Source of the DNA: Nemertoderma westbladi
Lineage: Eukaryota > Xenacoelomorpha > Nemertodermatida > Nemertodermatidae
Assembly (NCBI GenBank): GCA_032718475.1
Contig: JAUCBJ010005859.1
Location: 1 to 28,349, forward strand
Length of the DNA: 28,349 nt
Direction of reading: 5' to 3'
In this document: positions 8,392 through 17,759 of the stretch, in pieces
How positions within the stretch are numbered: the first letter of the stretch is position 1
How the letters are laid out: every line of letters starts with the position of its first letter
Program-made: the position numbers and the translations under genes
Notes under the pieces: model-generated
The model's input: only the letters and a program-made list of their open reading frames with translations
The model's database searches: none
What the model was told of the DNA's origin: nothing

Positions 8392-8500
8392 TTTAGGGAA
8401 AGGAGCAGTTTTACAGTGGCACGTTATTTTAACCAAAACAATAAACTAAGAACAATAGAACAGGTTACAGTTTTATTTTTAGAGTAATCAGCTGCTATTT
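8392..8500 (+). repeat. Left arm of a diverged inverted repeat
   Basis: Reading right to left on the other strand, 8948-9050 matches this segment at roughly 75 percent by eye: shared words include GGAAAGGAGCAG, ACCAAAACAA and AATAGAACAGGT, then GAGTAAT-AGCTG. The similarity extends faintly outward (CTCAATG on both sides). A further direct copy of the inner part lies at 6288-6340. Confidence 0.65.
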
Positions 8501-8509
8501 GCGTCCAAT

Positions 8510-8940
8510 TTCCCCTGGAGAGTGGAGTGATGAATTTTTATTGCGTCCATTTTCCCCCCATATCTGAGATTTTTACAACGACGTACAGTAGTTTAAATGC
8601 TCAGTGAAAAATATAGAAAAAATCTAATAATAAATAAGAAGATAAATCAATTCGACAATTAATTTTTATTACAACAGTAAATATGATTGATATGATATAT
8701 TTTGTAGCATCGAAATGGCACAAGTACAGTAGTCTGTGGCGTTATTTACCAGTTACCCCAAATCTTCAACCTTATAGTGGTTGATTGGTACCGACGGAAA
8801 ACTGTCCATGCAATTCAAATATGGCACATAATCTTAATTTCGCTGTGGAATAGCTAGAGCTATGTACTACTGTACATAACTATGATAATTATGTTTTTTA
8901 GATGTTGTACTGTAGCTTGTGCAGATAGAGTCCGGGAACT
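8510..8940. other. AT-rich spacer between inverted-repeat arms, no gene seen
   Basis: No coding region is recognisable. Four TACAGTA/TACTGTA words lie here (about 8584, 8725, 8867 and 8905). CATATCTGAGATTTTTACAACGAC at about 8558-8581 has a direct relative at 9318-9342. Confidence 0.4.
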
Positions 8941-8947
8941 TTCGATC

Positions 8948-9050
8948 CAAATGACAGCTTATTACTCCCAAAAATGAAACAGTGACCTGTTCTATTGACT
9001 AATTGTTTTGGTCAGTGTAACGTTCCACAGTTACCTGCTCCTTTCCTAAA
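8948..9050 (-). repeat. Right arm of the diverged inverted repeat
   Basis: Inverted partner of 8392-8500. With a 450-bp spacer the pair could be a foldback element or two opposite insertions of one family. Low identity implies age. Confidence 0.65.
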
Positions 9051-9065
9051 ATTGATAATACACCA

Positions 9066-9541
9066 TTGAGACGAAATATTAAATTTATTCAAAAATTTTT
9101 TTTATTCCTACACAAAAACCCTCCCTAATCCATTTATTTTTCTTTAAAAAAAGCATTTTAAAAATATTGTACTTTTCCTACCCAATATTATTTATACATG
9201 TATTCCTGAGCATTTCATTTGTGTATGAATAGCAAACTAAAGTACTAATATACGTAATTACAGTATAGTCCATTGTTGCCCAGCTACTTGTGTGAGATAA
9301 ATTAGTCTTTCGAACTCCCATACCTCAGATATTTTTCAACGACATTCAGATTGTGTTTCAAATTGTTAGAAATTCAGATTACTTTTTAATGTAAGGGGGT
9401 GGGTGAGACGTTAGGGGGTGTACGCACAAGCCAAATTTTGTAGGAAGGCTTGCATGAAAATTTAACTTTTTAATCCACTGTAAGGGGGCGCATGCAAAAT
9501 TTTGCAGGGGGGCGCATTGTGATGTTGCGACGCCACTGCGG
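9066..9541. other. AT-rich sequence ending in G-rich repeat words, no gene seen
   Basis: Up to about 9390 it is AT-rich. From 9394 to 9541, GTAAGGGGG and GGGGGCGCA-type words recur with ATTTTG(T/C)A between, ending GTTGCGACGCCACTGCGG. This looks like the end of a dispersed repeat rather than a gene. Confidence 0.4.
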
Positions 9542-9675
9542 TAGAAGATGTTGTAATGTTAATAAATGAAGCTCTGCATCTCATAGGCCTAATAACTCAA
9601 AATCGACCTCCGGTGACATACTGGTCCCTTTTCTCGTGGCCAGCCACACATACTTCATAATATGAAATACCGGTA

Positions 9676-10600
9676 ATAATAAGAGGCGACTTCAACTGCC
9701 GTGTGGATCAGGGCAATCGTGGTCCCGATCTCACAGCTAATCTAAATCTCCTGGGGTTCGTACTTCAAAAAAATCCGAATATTCGAACTTACTTTTCTCC
9801 ACAAGGGGCAGTACCACAGACCTATGTATTCTACATACTGTACACTACACTAATGTAACTGAAGTTCAATGCTCCAATGTCACAGTTACGAGAAATCCAA
9901 TTAAAAACACCAACGTGTTGAACTGCAGTTTAAAGTCAATGTCGTACTCCTCGACCATGTCACTGAACATCGGAAACTCAGCAGGAAGTTAAATGGGGAG
10001 GTTTTATGTTCATCTCTCAGTGAAGGTCGAAACTTCTCGGGTCTGTGAAGATGTCGATGGTGTTGCAGAGCTGTTAATGAACTCAATAACATCCTCGACA
10101 CTTTGTCTTCGATCGAAAAGTGGTGGTCACAAGCCGTGGTTCGATAACGAGAGCAAACTGGAGAAGAATCGGGTTACGAAGTTAATCCACTCTCACACGC
10201 CAACACACCTAAACACGGAATACTGGTCTGCAGGGAAATCCTACAAAAACCTTATTGAGGCTAAGAAATCTACTTGAGCATCTTAACGATTGTGAAATAA
10301 CTCCATGGACCATGGTCACCATGGAAGGAATGCTTAACTCAAAAAATTGCACCAATCGATTCTGCGACACTAGATTTTATTGGTTCATCAACAGATCCTC
10401 CTAATAAACCTTCTATTCCAGAACATCAGGCTGAGGAAACACTGATCATTGATTGGTTCAATGAACCGATTACAGCAGACGAGGTAGAATACACTGTGAT
10501 CAATACTTCGGATAAAAAGGCATGTGGAGTTGATGGATTCGTATTACAAACACATAAAAGAAGCTCACCCATATCTATTAACGTATCTACTGTAGTCCCA
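9676..10600 (+). pseudogene. Broken LINE ORF2: endonuclease C-terminal half to start of reverse transcriptase
   Basis: At 9676-9840 the frame reads IIRGDFNCRV and LNLLGF, carrying the GDFN catalytic motif of APE-type LINE endonucleases, then stops. After several frameshifts and stops, 10420-10545 reads EHQAEETLIIDWF and KKACGVDGF, the lead-in to a non-LTR reverse transcriptase (K-A-x-G-x-D-G). A frame change follows, with HIKEAHPYLL matching the next conserved block, and homology ends near 10580, where a TACTGTA word sits on a stop codon. The reverse-transcriptase catalytic core is absent. The element is dead. Confidence 0.75.
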
Positions 10601-10625
10601 TCGCCACAATGCAAATCGAGTTGTT

Positions 10626-10775
10626 AATGCCAGTTTTATGTTTAATTATATCTGGAATTTATAAACAATAATGATTTTACTTTTCGTATTTAATTGAATT
10701 TTATGATTTATAAATTGCCCCACGAAGTGTATCGTGCTAGAACTATAGAAGCTATAGTGCGTTATATTTTTTTGT
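10626..10775. other. Short AT-rich gap, no gene seen
   Basis: Lies between the LINE and BEL/Pao fragments and contains no recognisable motif. Confidence 0.4.
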
Positions 10776-11612
10776 ATGACTTGTAGAGCGATTCATCTGG
10801 ATATGGTGAATGATTTATCTACCAATAGTTTCATACTCAGTTTGCGCCGGATGGTTTTGGGACTAGCAACACTTGGGGATCCGATAAAATGCACGAACTT
10901 CATTGGTGCAAACAACGAGATTAAAGCTTACCTCAAAAACTTGAACCGTGGACCATCAAGCATCCAGCTGGACATTCAACGCTGCAGATGCACCTTGGTG
11001 GGGAGGAAGTTGGGAGAGACTTATACGCAGTGTCAGGACCGCATTCCACTTTGTTGTGTCATGCCGTGCGTATCTCACTGACGAACTCCTACGAACGCTG
11101 ATGTGAGAAATCGCCGCCTACCTTAATGAAAGACCGCTTATGCCAGTCTCCTCGAACCCAGATTCTCTAGAAGCGTTGACACCCACGCATTTTCTACTCA
11201 AGAAACTGGTAGCCATGCTTCCCGTATTGGAAATTAATGACAGGGATGAATACTGCAAACAGACATGGCAACTGATGCAGTTATTATCCAGCCATTTCGC
11301 TGATCATTTCGAGAAATACAATCTTCCAACCCTGCAACTCAGAACTAAATGGTTTGCGCAGCAAGAAAATGTCAGCGCCGGAGACATAGTACTGAACTGA
11401 TAGTCGATTCGGATCTTCCCCGCAAGAGGTGGCAGATAGGTCGTATCATCGAGATCCATATATCTGACGATGGTTTAGTGCGATCAGTAGAACTCGTAGT
11501 TATGAGGCATAACCATAAGAAGAAAGGAATAGTCTTCGAAACTCAACAACTCAATCGCCCAAGTGGTCATCTGTGTCTGCTGGAGAGAGACAGAGTGTTA
11601 TCTGGTATATAA
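10776..11612 (+). pseudogene. BEL/Pao-type retrotransposon fragment: integrase core and C-terminal region
   Basis: The first part reads CRAIHLDMVNDLSTNSFI and NFIGANNEIKAYL, typical of the BEL/Pao integrase core. The DNG part of the second catalytic aspartate motif is degenerate, and the frame shifts near 10990-11005; the WERLIRSV segment that should carry the catalytic glutamate survives in another frame. A stop interrupts the sequence at about 11104-11106. The following frame (LNERPL, ALTPTHFLL, LPTLQLRTKW, NVSAGDIV) matches the C-terminal domain of these polyproteins (DUF5641), then a last frame (RWQIGRIIEI, DGLVRSVELV) matches its end. Gag, protease and reverse transcriptase are missing. 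It is a decayed 3' fragment with at least two frame breaks. Confidence 0.85.
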
Positions 11613-11689
11613 CTACGGCAAACAGGAAACTCTACTGACAACCACCTCCCAGATCCAGTAAACATCTATGGACTCAATAACTCATTATT

Positions 11690-11703
11690 TACGGGAGCGG
11701 GTG
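11690..11703 (+). other. Possible polypurine tract and start of a 3' LTR
   Basis: Some 80 bp after the end of the BEL/Pao frame, CGGGAGCGGG is followed by TGTATGACAACC. A purine run followed by TG is the expected junction between the internal region and a 3' LTR. No second LTR is in the window to confirm it, and the LTR end is not identifiable. Confidence 0.25.
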
Positions 11704-13130
11704 TATGACAACCATTTATTTGTCTTTATTTTTATATTTTTTTATGTACGCCTTATTATTACTTAATTTTATATTATTGTAATAATTTTTATTTAATTTT
11801 ATTTAGTATAATAATTCTGTAAGTAATTATTCGGTAGATTTGTGCAATAATGTACGTATGCTCTATTAATTAATATTATAATACATATATTTTAGTAAAT
11901 GATGAGAAATAACTTCATTTTCTCCTTTCCTTACTGCCCGTATATTATTATAAATACGTGATTTACAGTAAGATAAATGTTTCCTATTTTTAAGGAAATT
12001 ACACCTTGGTTCTACTGTACTTTAGGTATTATTGGTAAAAGTAGAGTAATAGGAATGCAAAGTTCAGATCCTCGTGTCACGGCTAAACCAAGCTCTGGGT
12101 AGACCTTGGAAACGACTTGCCTCTTCTCACTGACATTGCTTCTTGCAATATTGCTCTCATACTGTAGTCCTAAAATAATACGTATAGTAGGAGATGTCCA
12201 TTTAACAGTAAATCTGTTAAACCATTTGACCAACTGAAATTCTAGTCGATTAAGATATCATGGCACCCACTGATATACTTAAAGGACAAAATTTCTAGAA
12301 TCAGTGGTTAACATCCCCAGACATGTTCTGGAATAAATTGGTGCCTATCCTAAATTAAAATAATATAATTTATGGGAATATATTTTTAAATTCATGTCCC
12401 CTCATGAATTGAATAAAATTGTCCATTTAAGACAATTTATTAAAATTCCCTAAAATTAGTCAAATATAGATCACGGGAGCGGAGATTCACCCTATTCTAA
12501 CAGTGCGAGAGAATCCCCTAGTGTGCATTTAAATAGCTGACAAAATTAATAAATATCATGTATAAAGGGAATAATAATAACCCTAGAGTCACTATTAAGT
12601 ATTAAATAGCATCCCAGATCTGTATACATGAGAAATGCCCTAATTCTACCACTAGCTTTGCAAAATGTCACCTTAGCAACAATAACGCTAGAATTAACTA
12701 TAGTAAAGAATAGAAAGCTTGGCTCATTGAATAGAACACATAGTGTATAAGTATCCAGGGATACATAACAACAACGTGACATTCTGGAAAGCACTTGAAT
12801 ATAACAGACAAATGGCCCCAAAATGTATGATTTGTGGCACGAATGTGGATTTTGTGTATTTATAGGTGAATGTTACTACTAAAGTGTGTTTACAGTAGCG
12901 AGCCACAATTGTGAAAGTCATCCTGTATCTGCAATAATTATCTCTTGAGCCTTTGAAACAGATAGTTTAGAGTGACTCACGCTGGTTATTGTTGTCATTG
13001 TGTAGCTACTACGTTGGTGAGGGGCATAGCGACAACAGTACAGTATACCAGCGCTGAGGACCTCTGGCTGTCCTGAGGTCCTGGAGGGAGTTTAAGGCAG
13101 CGACGCCCGCTGGCATTTATTATAACTATA
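11704..13130. other. AT-rich stretch without a recognisable gene
   Basis: The left part may be LTR remnant. Short hairpins occur, for example AATTCATG-TCCCCT-CATGAATT near 12389-12410. TACAGTA/TACTGTA words occur near 11966, 12014, 12160, 12890 and 13036. Frames here look random. Confidence 0.45.
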
Positions 13131-13155
13131 TATATTGTTAAACTCCCACTTATAT

Positions 13156-13476
13156 ATGATGACGGAATTGATAGAGGAGGATCTTAGTATTAAGGAGAGA
13201 TTTACGCAACCTCTACAAGCGCTCCTTGATAGTTTATTAAGCAGTGATGCTAGTAAACCGACTACAGTGGATGATGGACACTATATCGAACCACCGATGA
13301 CCAAAGAACAACTTAAGTGTGAATTAGATTATCAAAAATTCACCTCGCGATATACTCATCGAAATGGAATGTATATGGATTTCCTAACTACTGGACACCC
13401 TATCGATCCTAACGATACCGATGATCTAGACACAGAACCTGAGATGGTTTTATTACGATTCCATACGCAAAGGTGA
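13156..13476 (+). CDS. Unrecognised 106-aa frame at the start of a decayed coding region
   Basis: The first usable ATGs are at 13156 and 13159; the open frame upstream begins at a TTG. The product is hydrophilic and acidic overall (EEDLSIKERF, PNDTDDLDTEPEMVLL), with no signal peptide or membrane segment. I do not recognise it. Downstream frames (to about 13925) still look coding in pieces: charged, coiled-coil-like FDQEIENLEKDIEIGH and a Ser/Thr-rich GPSTSTSGARTVSTP in different frames, broken by stops. Probably the N-terminal remnant of a longer dead gene or element. Confidence 0.35.
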   Translation: MMTELIEEDLSIKERFTQPLQALLDSLLSSDASKPTTVDDGHYIEPPMTKEQLKCELDYQKFTSRYTHRNGMYMDFLTTGHPIDPNDTDDLDTEPEMVLLRFHTQR

Positions 13477-14009
13477 CGGAACGATAAACCGCGAATCGAT
13501 CACGAAACGTCTATTAGGAACCATCTCGAAAAGGAAGATGTTGAAGAACCAGATAAATGTACAAACTTTTACGTGTATTAGGACGAGGACATATGATTTC
13601 CCCATTCGATCCCTATAATCAGCCTGATTTGACGCCTATCCAACCAGGAACTGAAATTTAGGAAAGTGTAGTACAGAACACGCTCGAAGCTATCCATCAA
13701 AAGAGTGAACTTACAATATCTTAGATAAATGCAAGGTCCATCAACAAGTACAAGTGGTGCGAGAACTGTCTCTACCCCAGTTCGACCAGGAAATCGAAAA
13801 CCTCGAAAAGGACATCGAAATTGGACACCCATATTATTTACAGGAGTTCTTGGGTGAAAGATTCCGATGACAAGAAAAGAAAAATCAGCTAGAGAAGAAG
13901 CGTATCGCGATAAGAAAAGGGAATAAACAGCTGTGGCTTAGCCCGGGGTGCGGGTGCTCGCGGGCAGTCTCCTTCAGAGACAGTAACTTCCTCTTCCATA
14001 GTCCTCCCC

Positions 14010-14222
14010 CTTCCATAATCCTCTTCCTCTAACCATTGTAATTGTGTCCTCTGGAATTCCGAATGAAGGAGAAATGTCTTCGCAGGAGAAAGAATGACAA
14101 ATCATAGTGCCATCTCGGTACTATCTTCCCAATCTTCCATAATTCTCTTCCTCTAACCATCGCAACCGGGTCATCAAAGGAGAAAGAATGACCAATCATC
14201 ATACTATATTGGTACTCTCGTA
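14010..14222. repeat. Imperfect direct repeat with a period of about 124 bp
   Basis: CTTCCATAAT(C/T)CTCTTCCTCTAACCAT begins at 14010 and again at 14134, and each copy continues into GGAGAAAGAATGA(C)(C/A)AATCAT. A further short CTTCCATAGTCCTC lies at 13993. On the minus strand both copies read MVRGR-LWK and IGHSFS-like words, a consequence of the repetition. Confidence 0.75.
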
Positions 14223-14624
14223 CCAAAGACCATACGCGGCGTAATGTCTCCTCCCATAAGCCTCTCCACCCATCCACTGTTTATCTGGATGCCGATATTA
14301 GTAGACTCAGATTTACCTTGGTGAGGTTCCTGAAGTATTTAGCTAGAATACATTTAGAAATTATTGGTTTATCCACTATGTTGATCTTCTTATTCGCATC
14401 ATATATGTCTTTATGTTGATTTGATAAGAAACCATCAACCAACTTCAGCATCGTCATATTGGTGTGGAATAAATAAGGTCAAATGAATCTCCATCGGACA
14501 CTTAGCCTTCCAAGAATATGGATGGGAAACCCTCTTAGTTATCAACAAACTTGTGGAGATCACTACTCTCATTTGTATTTTGATGGGCCGTTGACAACAT
14601 CTGGAGCTGTCTATCTATAGCGTC

Positions 14625-15101
14625 ATGAGTGTTCCCCTCAATCCTACCTTGCCCATCTATACCATATTTGAGAACACTGTACTTTCCGGATGGTTAGCTG
14701 ATATATGCAGTCGAACGATACATTCTCATCCCCTCGTCTTGGGAACTAAACTTGCCAAATTAGACGAACTTACTAAGTTCATCAGATTCGAATGTTTTAG
14801 GCACTTTCTGGCTCTGTTTCGGAACATTGATAGTCAATTTAAATATCGCGTGTTAACTAAACTGGGCCTCCGGGACTCCACTGCTGGGAAACTCGATTGT
14901 GCGGGGTTTGCTATCTTTAAAGATGTTTGCATCCAAAACATGCAATCCTCTGTCCTACAGCGACCTAAAATACCCTCAGGATATTGTCATGCATGGAAAT
15001 TCAAACTGTGGACCCGGCAAAGAAAACTACGATACCTATGGAAGTTCTCCAGACAGCGGACGAACCTATATGCTAGGAAGCCGACGAGATACAACCCATA
15101 G
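14625..15101 (+). pseudogene. Unrecognised 158-aa frame within the decayed coding region
   Basis: The ATG at 14625 opens a frame whose first two-thirds look protein-like (hydrophobic and aromatic residues spaced as in a folded protein, for example FIRFECFRHFLALF). The part after about 14940 looks better in the next frame (YPQDIVMHGN, SSPDSGRTYM), so a frameshift is likely there. I cannot assign a family. Upstream, 14500-14620 also carries an open segment in another frame ending at a stop. Confidence 0.35.
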
Positions 15102-15167
15102 GACATAGGAGCAGCGATGCTGATCACACCATAGAATGGTAGCAAGGCCCTCAACATCTTACCATGC

Positions 15168-15593
15168 ATGACTTATGCCAGCGCCGTCTCCAGAAAGCGT
15201 TGTAGATTATATGCCTCTCGTGATCACACTACTCCACCAGAATCAGAAGAGCTTTGCTTTTATTTTAAAGATCAACGGACTATGGAGATTTATTGTGCTT
15301 ATTGCCGTATCAATAATAAGCATATCTTTACAGTCTGTCCCCAATTCATGACTCAATGCCATTATTTCCAGCTTAAAAGACACGCTAGTTGGGATTGCCC
15401 TTTCGGTCAAGACATCGAAAGTGTGGAGGAGTTGATCGTACTTCGATATATACGAGCATGGGAAGCCAGCGCAGCTCCACTGCGAGTTGCACCATCAGTA
15501 TTATCCAGGATGTGCCTACCAGGGAGTGTATACATTCCATCCCTACCTCTTCCCCAGATCGACCAGAGAACTCGTATTCCCAGCTACGAATAA
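15168..15593 (+). pseudogene. Unrecognised frame with two zinc-knuckle-like motifs
   Basis: The 141-aa frame from the ATG at 15168 contains CAYCRINNKHIFTVC (C-x2-C-x5-H-x4-C) followed six residues later by CHYFQLKRHASWDC (C-x2-F-x4-H-x4-C). The second has the classic CCHC zinc-knuckle spacing except that its second Cys is Phe. Paired knuckles are common in retroelement nucleocapsids and other nucleic-acid-binding proteins. The frame loses coding character after about residue 100, while another frame (15487-15855) takes over, which points to a frameshift. I do not recognise the family. Confidence 0.4.
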
Positions 15594-15855
15594 ATTAAAT
15601 GTGAATGTATTTCCACCAAATAAGTCCAGAAATATTTGCGAAATATTAATCCGAACCAACATTAAATCTTACCATTTAATCAGTTTTATTGGTAGAGACC
15701 CAGAGTACGGTGAGACATTTGTAAACACACACCCTGAACTACAGGAGGTCCACCAACGTCCCTACGTATATAGAGCGAGAGAACAGGAATTAGAAAGAAT
15801 TGTTAGACCACGGACCACCCACAGTTTAGTCCACCCACAGTGGTCATACAAATGA
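15487..15855 (+). pseudogene. Unrecognised frame continuing the decayed coding region
   Basis: An open stretch of about 120 codons without a proper ATG start (the opening codon is TTG) overlaps the preceding frame by about 107 bp. It contains YYPGCAYQGVYTFHPYLF and ICEILIRTNIKSYHLISFIG, which look like folded-protein sequence. It is probably the continuation of the same ancestral gene after a frameshift. No family is assigned. Confidence 0.35.
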
Positions 15856-16187
15856 CTAGAGCGGGACTGGTACAGGCTGCTGTCCTGAGAAGGGCTTTAA
15901 AGGTTGTACACCCTCGATCCTTCGGGTCCTCAAATGGGAGTACCGACATCACAGCCAAGACAAAGGAGAGGAGAGAATCTCCCATGGATATCGATCAACC
16001 AGGTACCTCGACTGGCGGATACACCGACCGAAACCCAATTCCTCCAGATGCAATTATATTGCACCCTTCGCACAGGAGTTATAGCCCTCCCAATAAAGTG
16101 GCTCACTCAGAGGAGAAAAAGATGGCTCAGAAGTCCAAAAACTCCGTAAATGTCGTTCTAGAAAGAAGAATTGATTGTTTAGTGTAG
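15840..16187 (+). pseudogene. Unrecognised C-terminal, low-complexity frame
   Basis: A 115-aa frame with ATG at 15840. The middle is disordered and Pro/Ser/Thr-rich (MDIDQPGTSTGGYT), followed by a basic stretch (SEEKKMAQKSK), ending at TAG. An overlapping frame (15904-16149) is also open, so the original reading is uncertain. It is the last coding-like segment of the 13.1-16.2 kb region. Confidence 0.3.
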
Positions 16188-16258
16188 TTTAGAGTACTTG
16201 TTAGAAATTGTAACTTTAAGTATATATTATAGACTTAAGTCCCACTTTCTGGGAGCGG

Positions 16259-16266
16259 TATAAAAG
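16259..16266 (+). promoter_or_regulatory. Candidate TATA box
   Basis: TATAAAAG lies in a more GC-rich context (GGGAGCGG just upstream), with no obvious gene downstream. GTTTAGAGTA at 16187-16196 and its complement TACTCTAAAC at 16305-16314 flank it as a small inverted repeat. It could be an LTR or element promoter, or chance. Confidence 0.25.
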
Positions 16267-16314
16267 CTTTTGCGGCAAAAAATCTTTTTGTGCAATACAC
16301 GAACTACTCTAAAC

Positions 16315-17750
16315 GCAAAAAATATCTCAAGGAAGTTGAGAACATAGAGACTTACACCTTGTTAGGTTTAGTTTTGGTATAGAGTTTTGTTGACAAAATC
16401 ACTCAAAAACCTAGCCCCTGGTTTCTTTGTCCCCATAGCTCCTATGATATCTAAACATCCAATCAACGTAATTTTCACTTTCTTTAGCCACACAGGAGGC
16501 AGAATTCCTTAGTTAGATACAACTGACATGAGTTCCTGGCCTCTGATTGGAGTTCTACCATAATTCCATGGAATTCTGTGAATTTCCCGGAATTATCTTT
16601 GTTTACATACTTCAGTGTGTTGAATCCCCAAAATATTTCATTCTGCTAGTATTCAGCCCAAGGACCAACAGTGGCGTGAATTATCGAGTATAAATATATT
16701 ACCTGCACTCCTTTACTGCACTCCTGCACCTCTACACTTACTGCATTCAACTGCATTTTGTAACGGCACTAAATTAACTGCCGCCACCACTGTTTTTATA
16801 CTATTTTGTACAGTTGTTCATTGTTGTTTGGAAACATTTTTACTGGATGTTTATATTTGGAGAATACGTACATATAATCGATAATCCCAACTAAATTTCT
16901 TTATTATAGAGAGGTCTGCAGAAGGGAAGTACTAGTAACGATTTGGCTCAAATTACAGTGGCTTGTATGATATTTATGATATTTCATAACCCCAATGTAA
17001 GTGAGCTAAATTTATCCTTATACATGAACAAAATTGGTAACAATCAGCAAATCAGCGTGTTTCTGTATTATTGTCAGTGAAGTGAGTGCGAGTGAATAAT
17101 ACTACATTCCTAAAGAATGTAAATCACAGTGGCTCGATTAAACGATCCGTTGTAATTATTGTAAGTCATAACTCTGTCTGGTATTTAAAGCGCAGCATCT
17201 GATAGGAACTATCACCCTGAAAGTAAACATAGTTTTTGGAGATTATATAGTAGAGATCAATCGAATAATACAAATTAACCTACTTTTTTCACGCCGATTT
17301 AATTCAGTCTCCCACACACGGTGGGTCATACGCTGCGCAAAGACTATCTTCTACTGTTGTTTGACTTTGTACGGGCTAACAAATAATATAAGACACATAG
17401 ATTAACAGGTTAAACTGTTAAAGGTCTAAAAGCGCGAACAACCTGGATTAGAAATTGAGCAAATTTCCTACCTTAAAATTGGCACCAAAATCTACACTTT
17501 TGCATGAGTTGTAAATGAAAAACGTGTAACTAGACTATGGCCGTTCATACACTAAGTCATCTATCTGTACAGAATAGAATAAAGTGTTCAAAAATGTGTT
17601 TCACAACAAATTACAATAGGCCTACTGAAAGTTTCGTTATATAACCCAACCTACACCCTACCATCCCACATACTGTACCCTTATAACGCATAATAACATT
17701 AACCAAAACCACCCACCCACCTAACGTGTGTTTATATAATATGTGAACGA
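16315..17750. other. AT-rich intergenic region, no gene seen
   Basis: No coding region or RNA gene is supported. Two direct copies of ACAGTGGCT(C/T)G occur at about 16956 and 17127. GGAATTCTGTGAATTTCCCGGAATT near 16569-16593 is a short palindromic cluster. Confidence 0.4.
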
Positions 17751-17759
17751 GCCCTTTGG

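Noticed and set aside
10426-10614. Minus-strand frame here
   Set aside because: It is antisense to the LINE reverse-transcriptase lead-in, which is recognisable on the plus strand.
15230-15420. Nanos-type zinc finger
   Set aside because: CP and H-x4-C words recall Nanos, but aligning them needs several gaps and the first finger loses key residues. Two zinc-knuckle-like motifs fit the spacing better.
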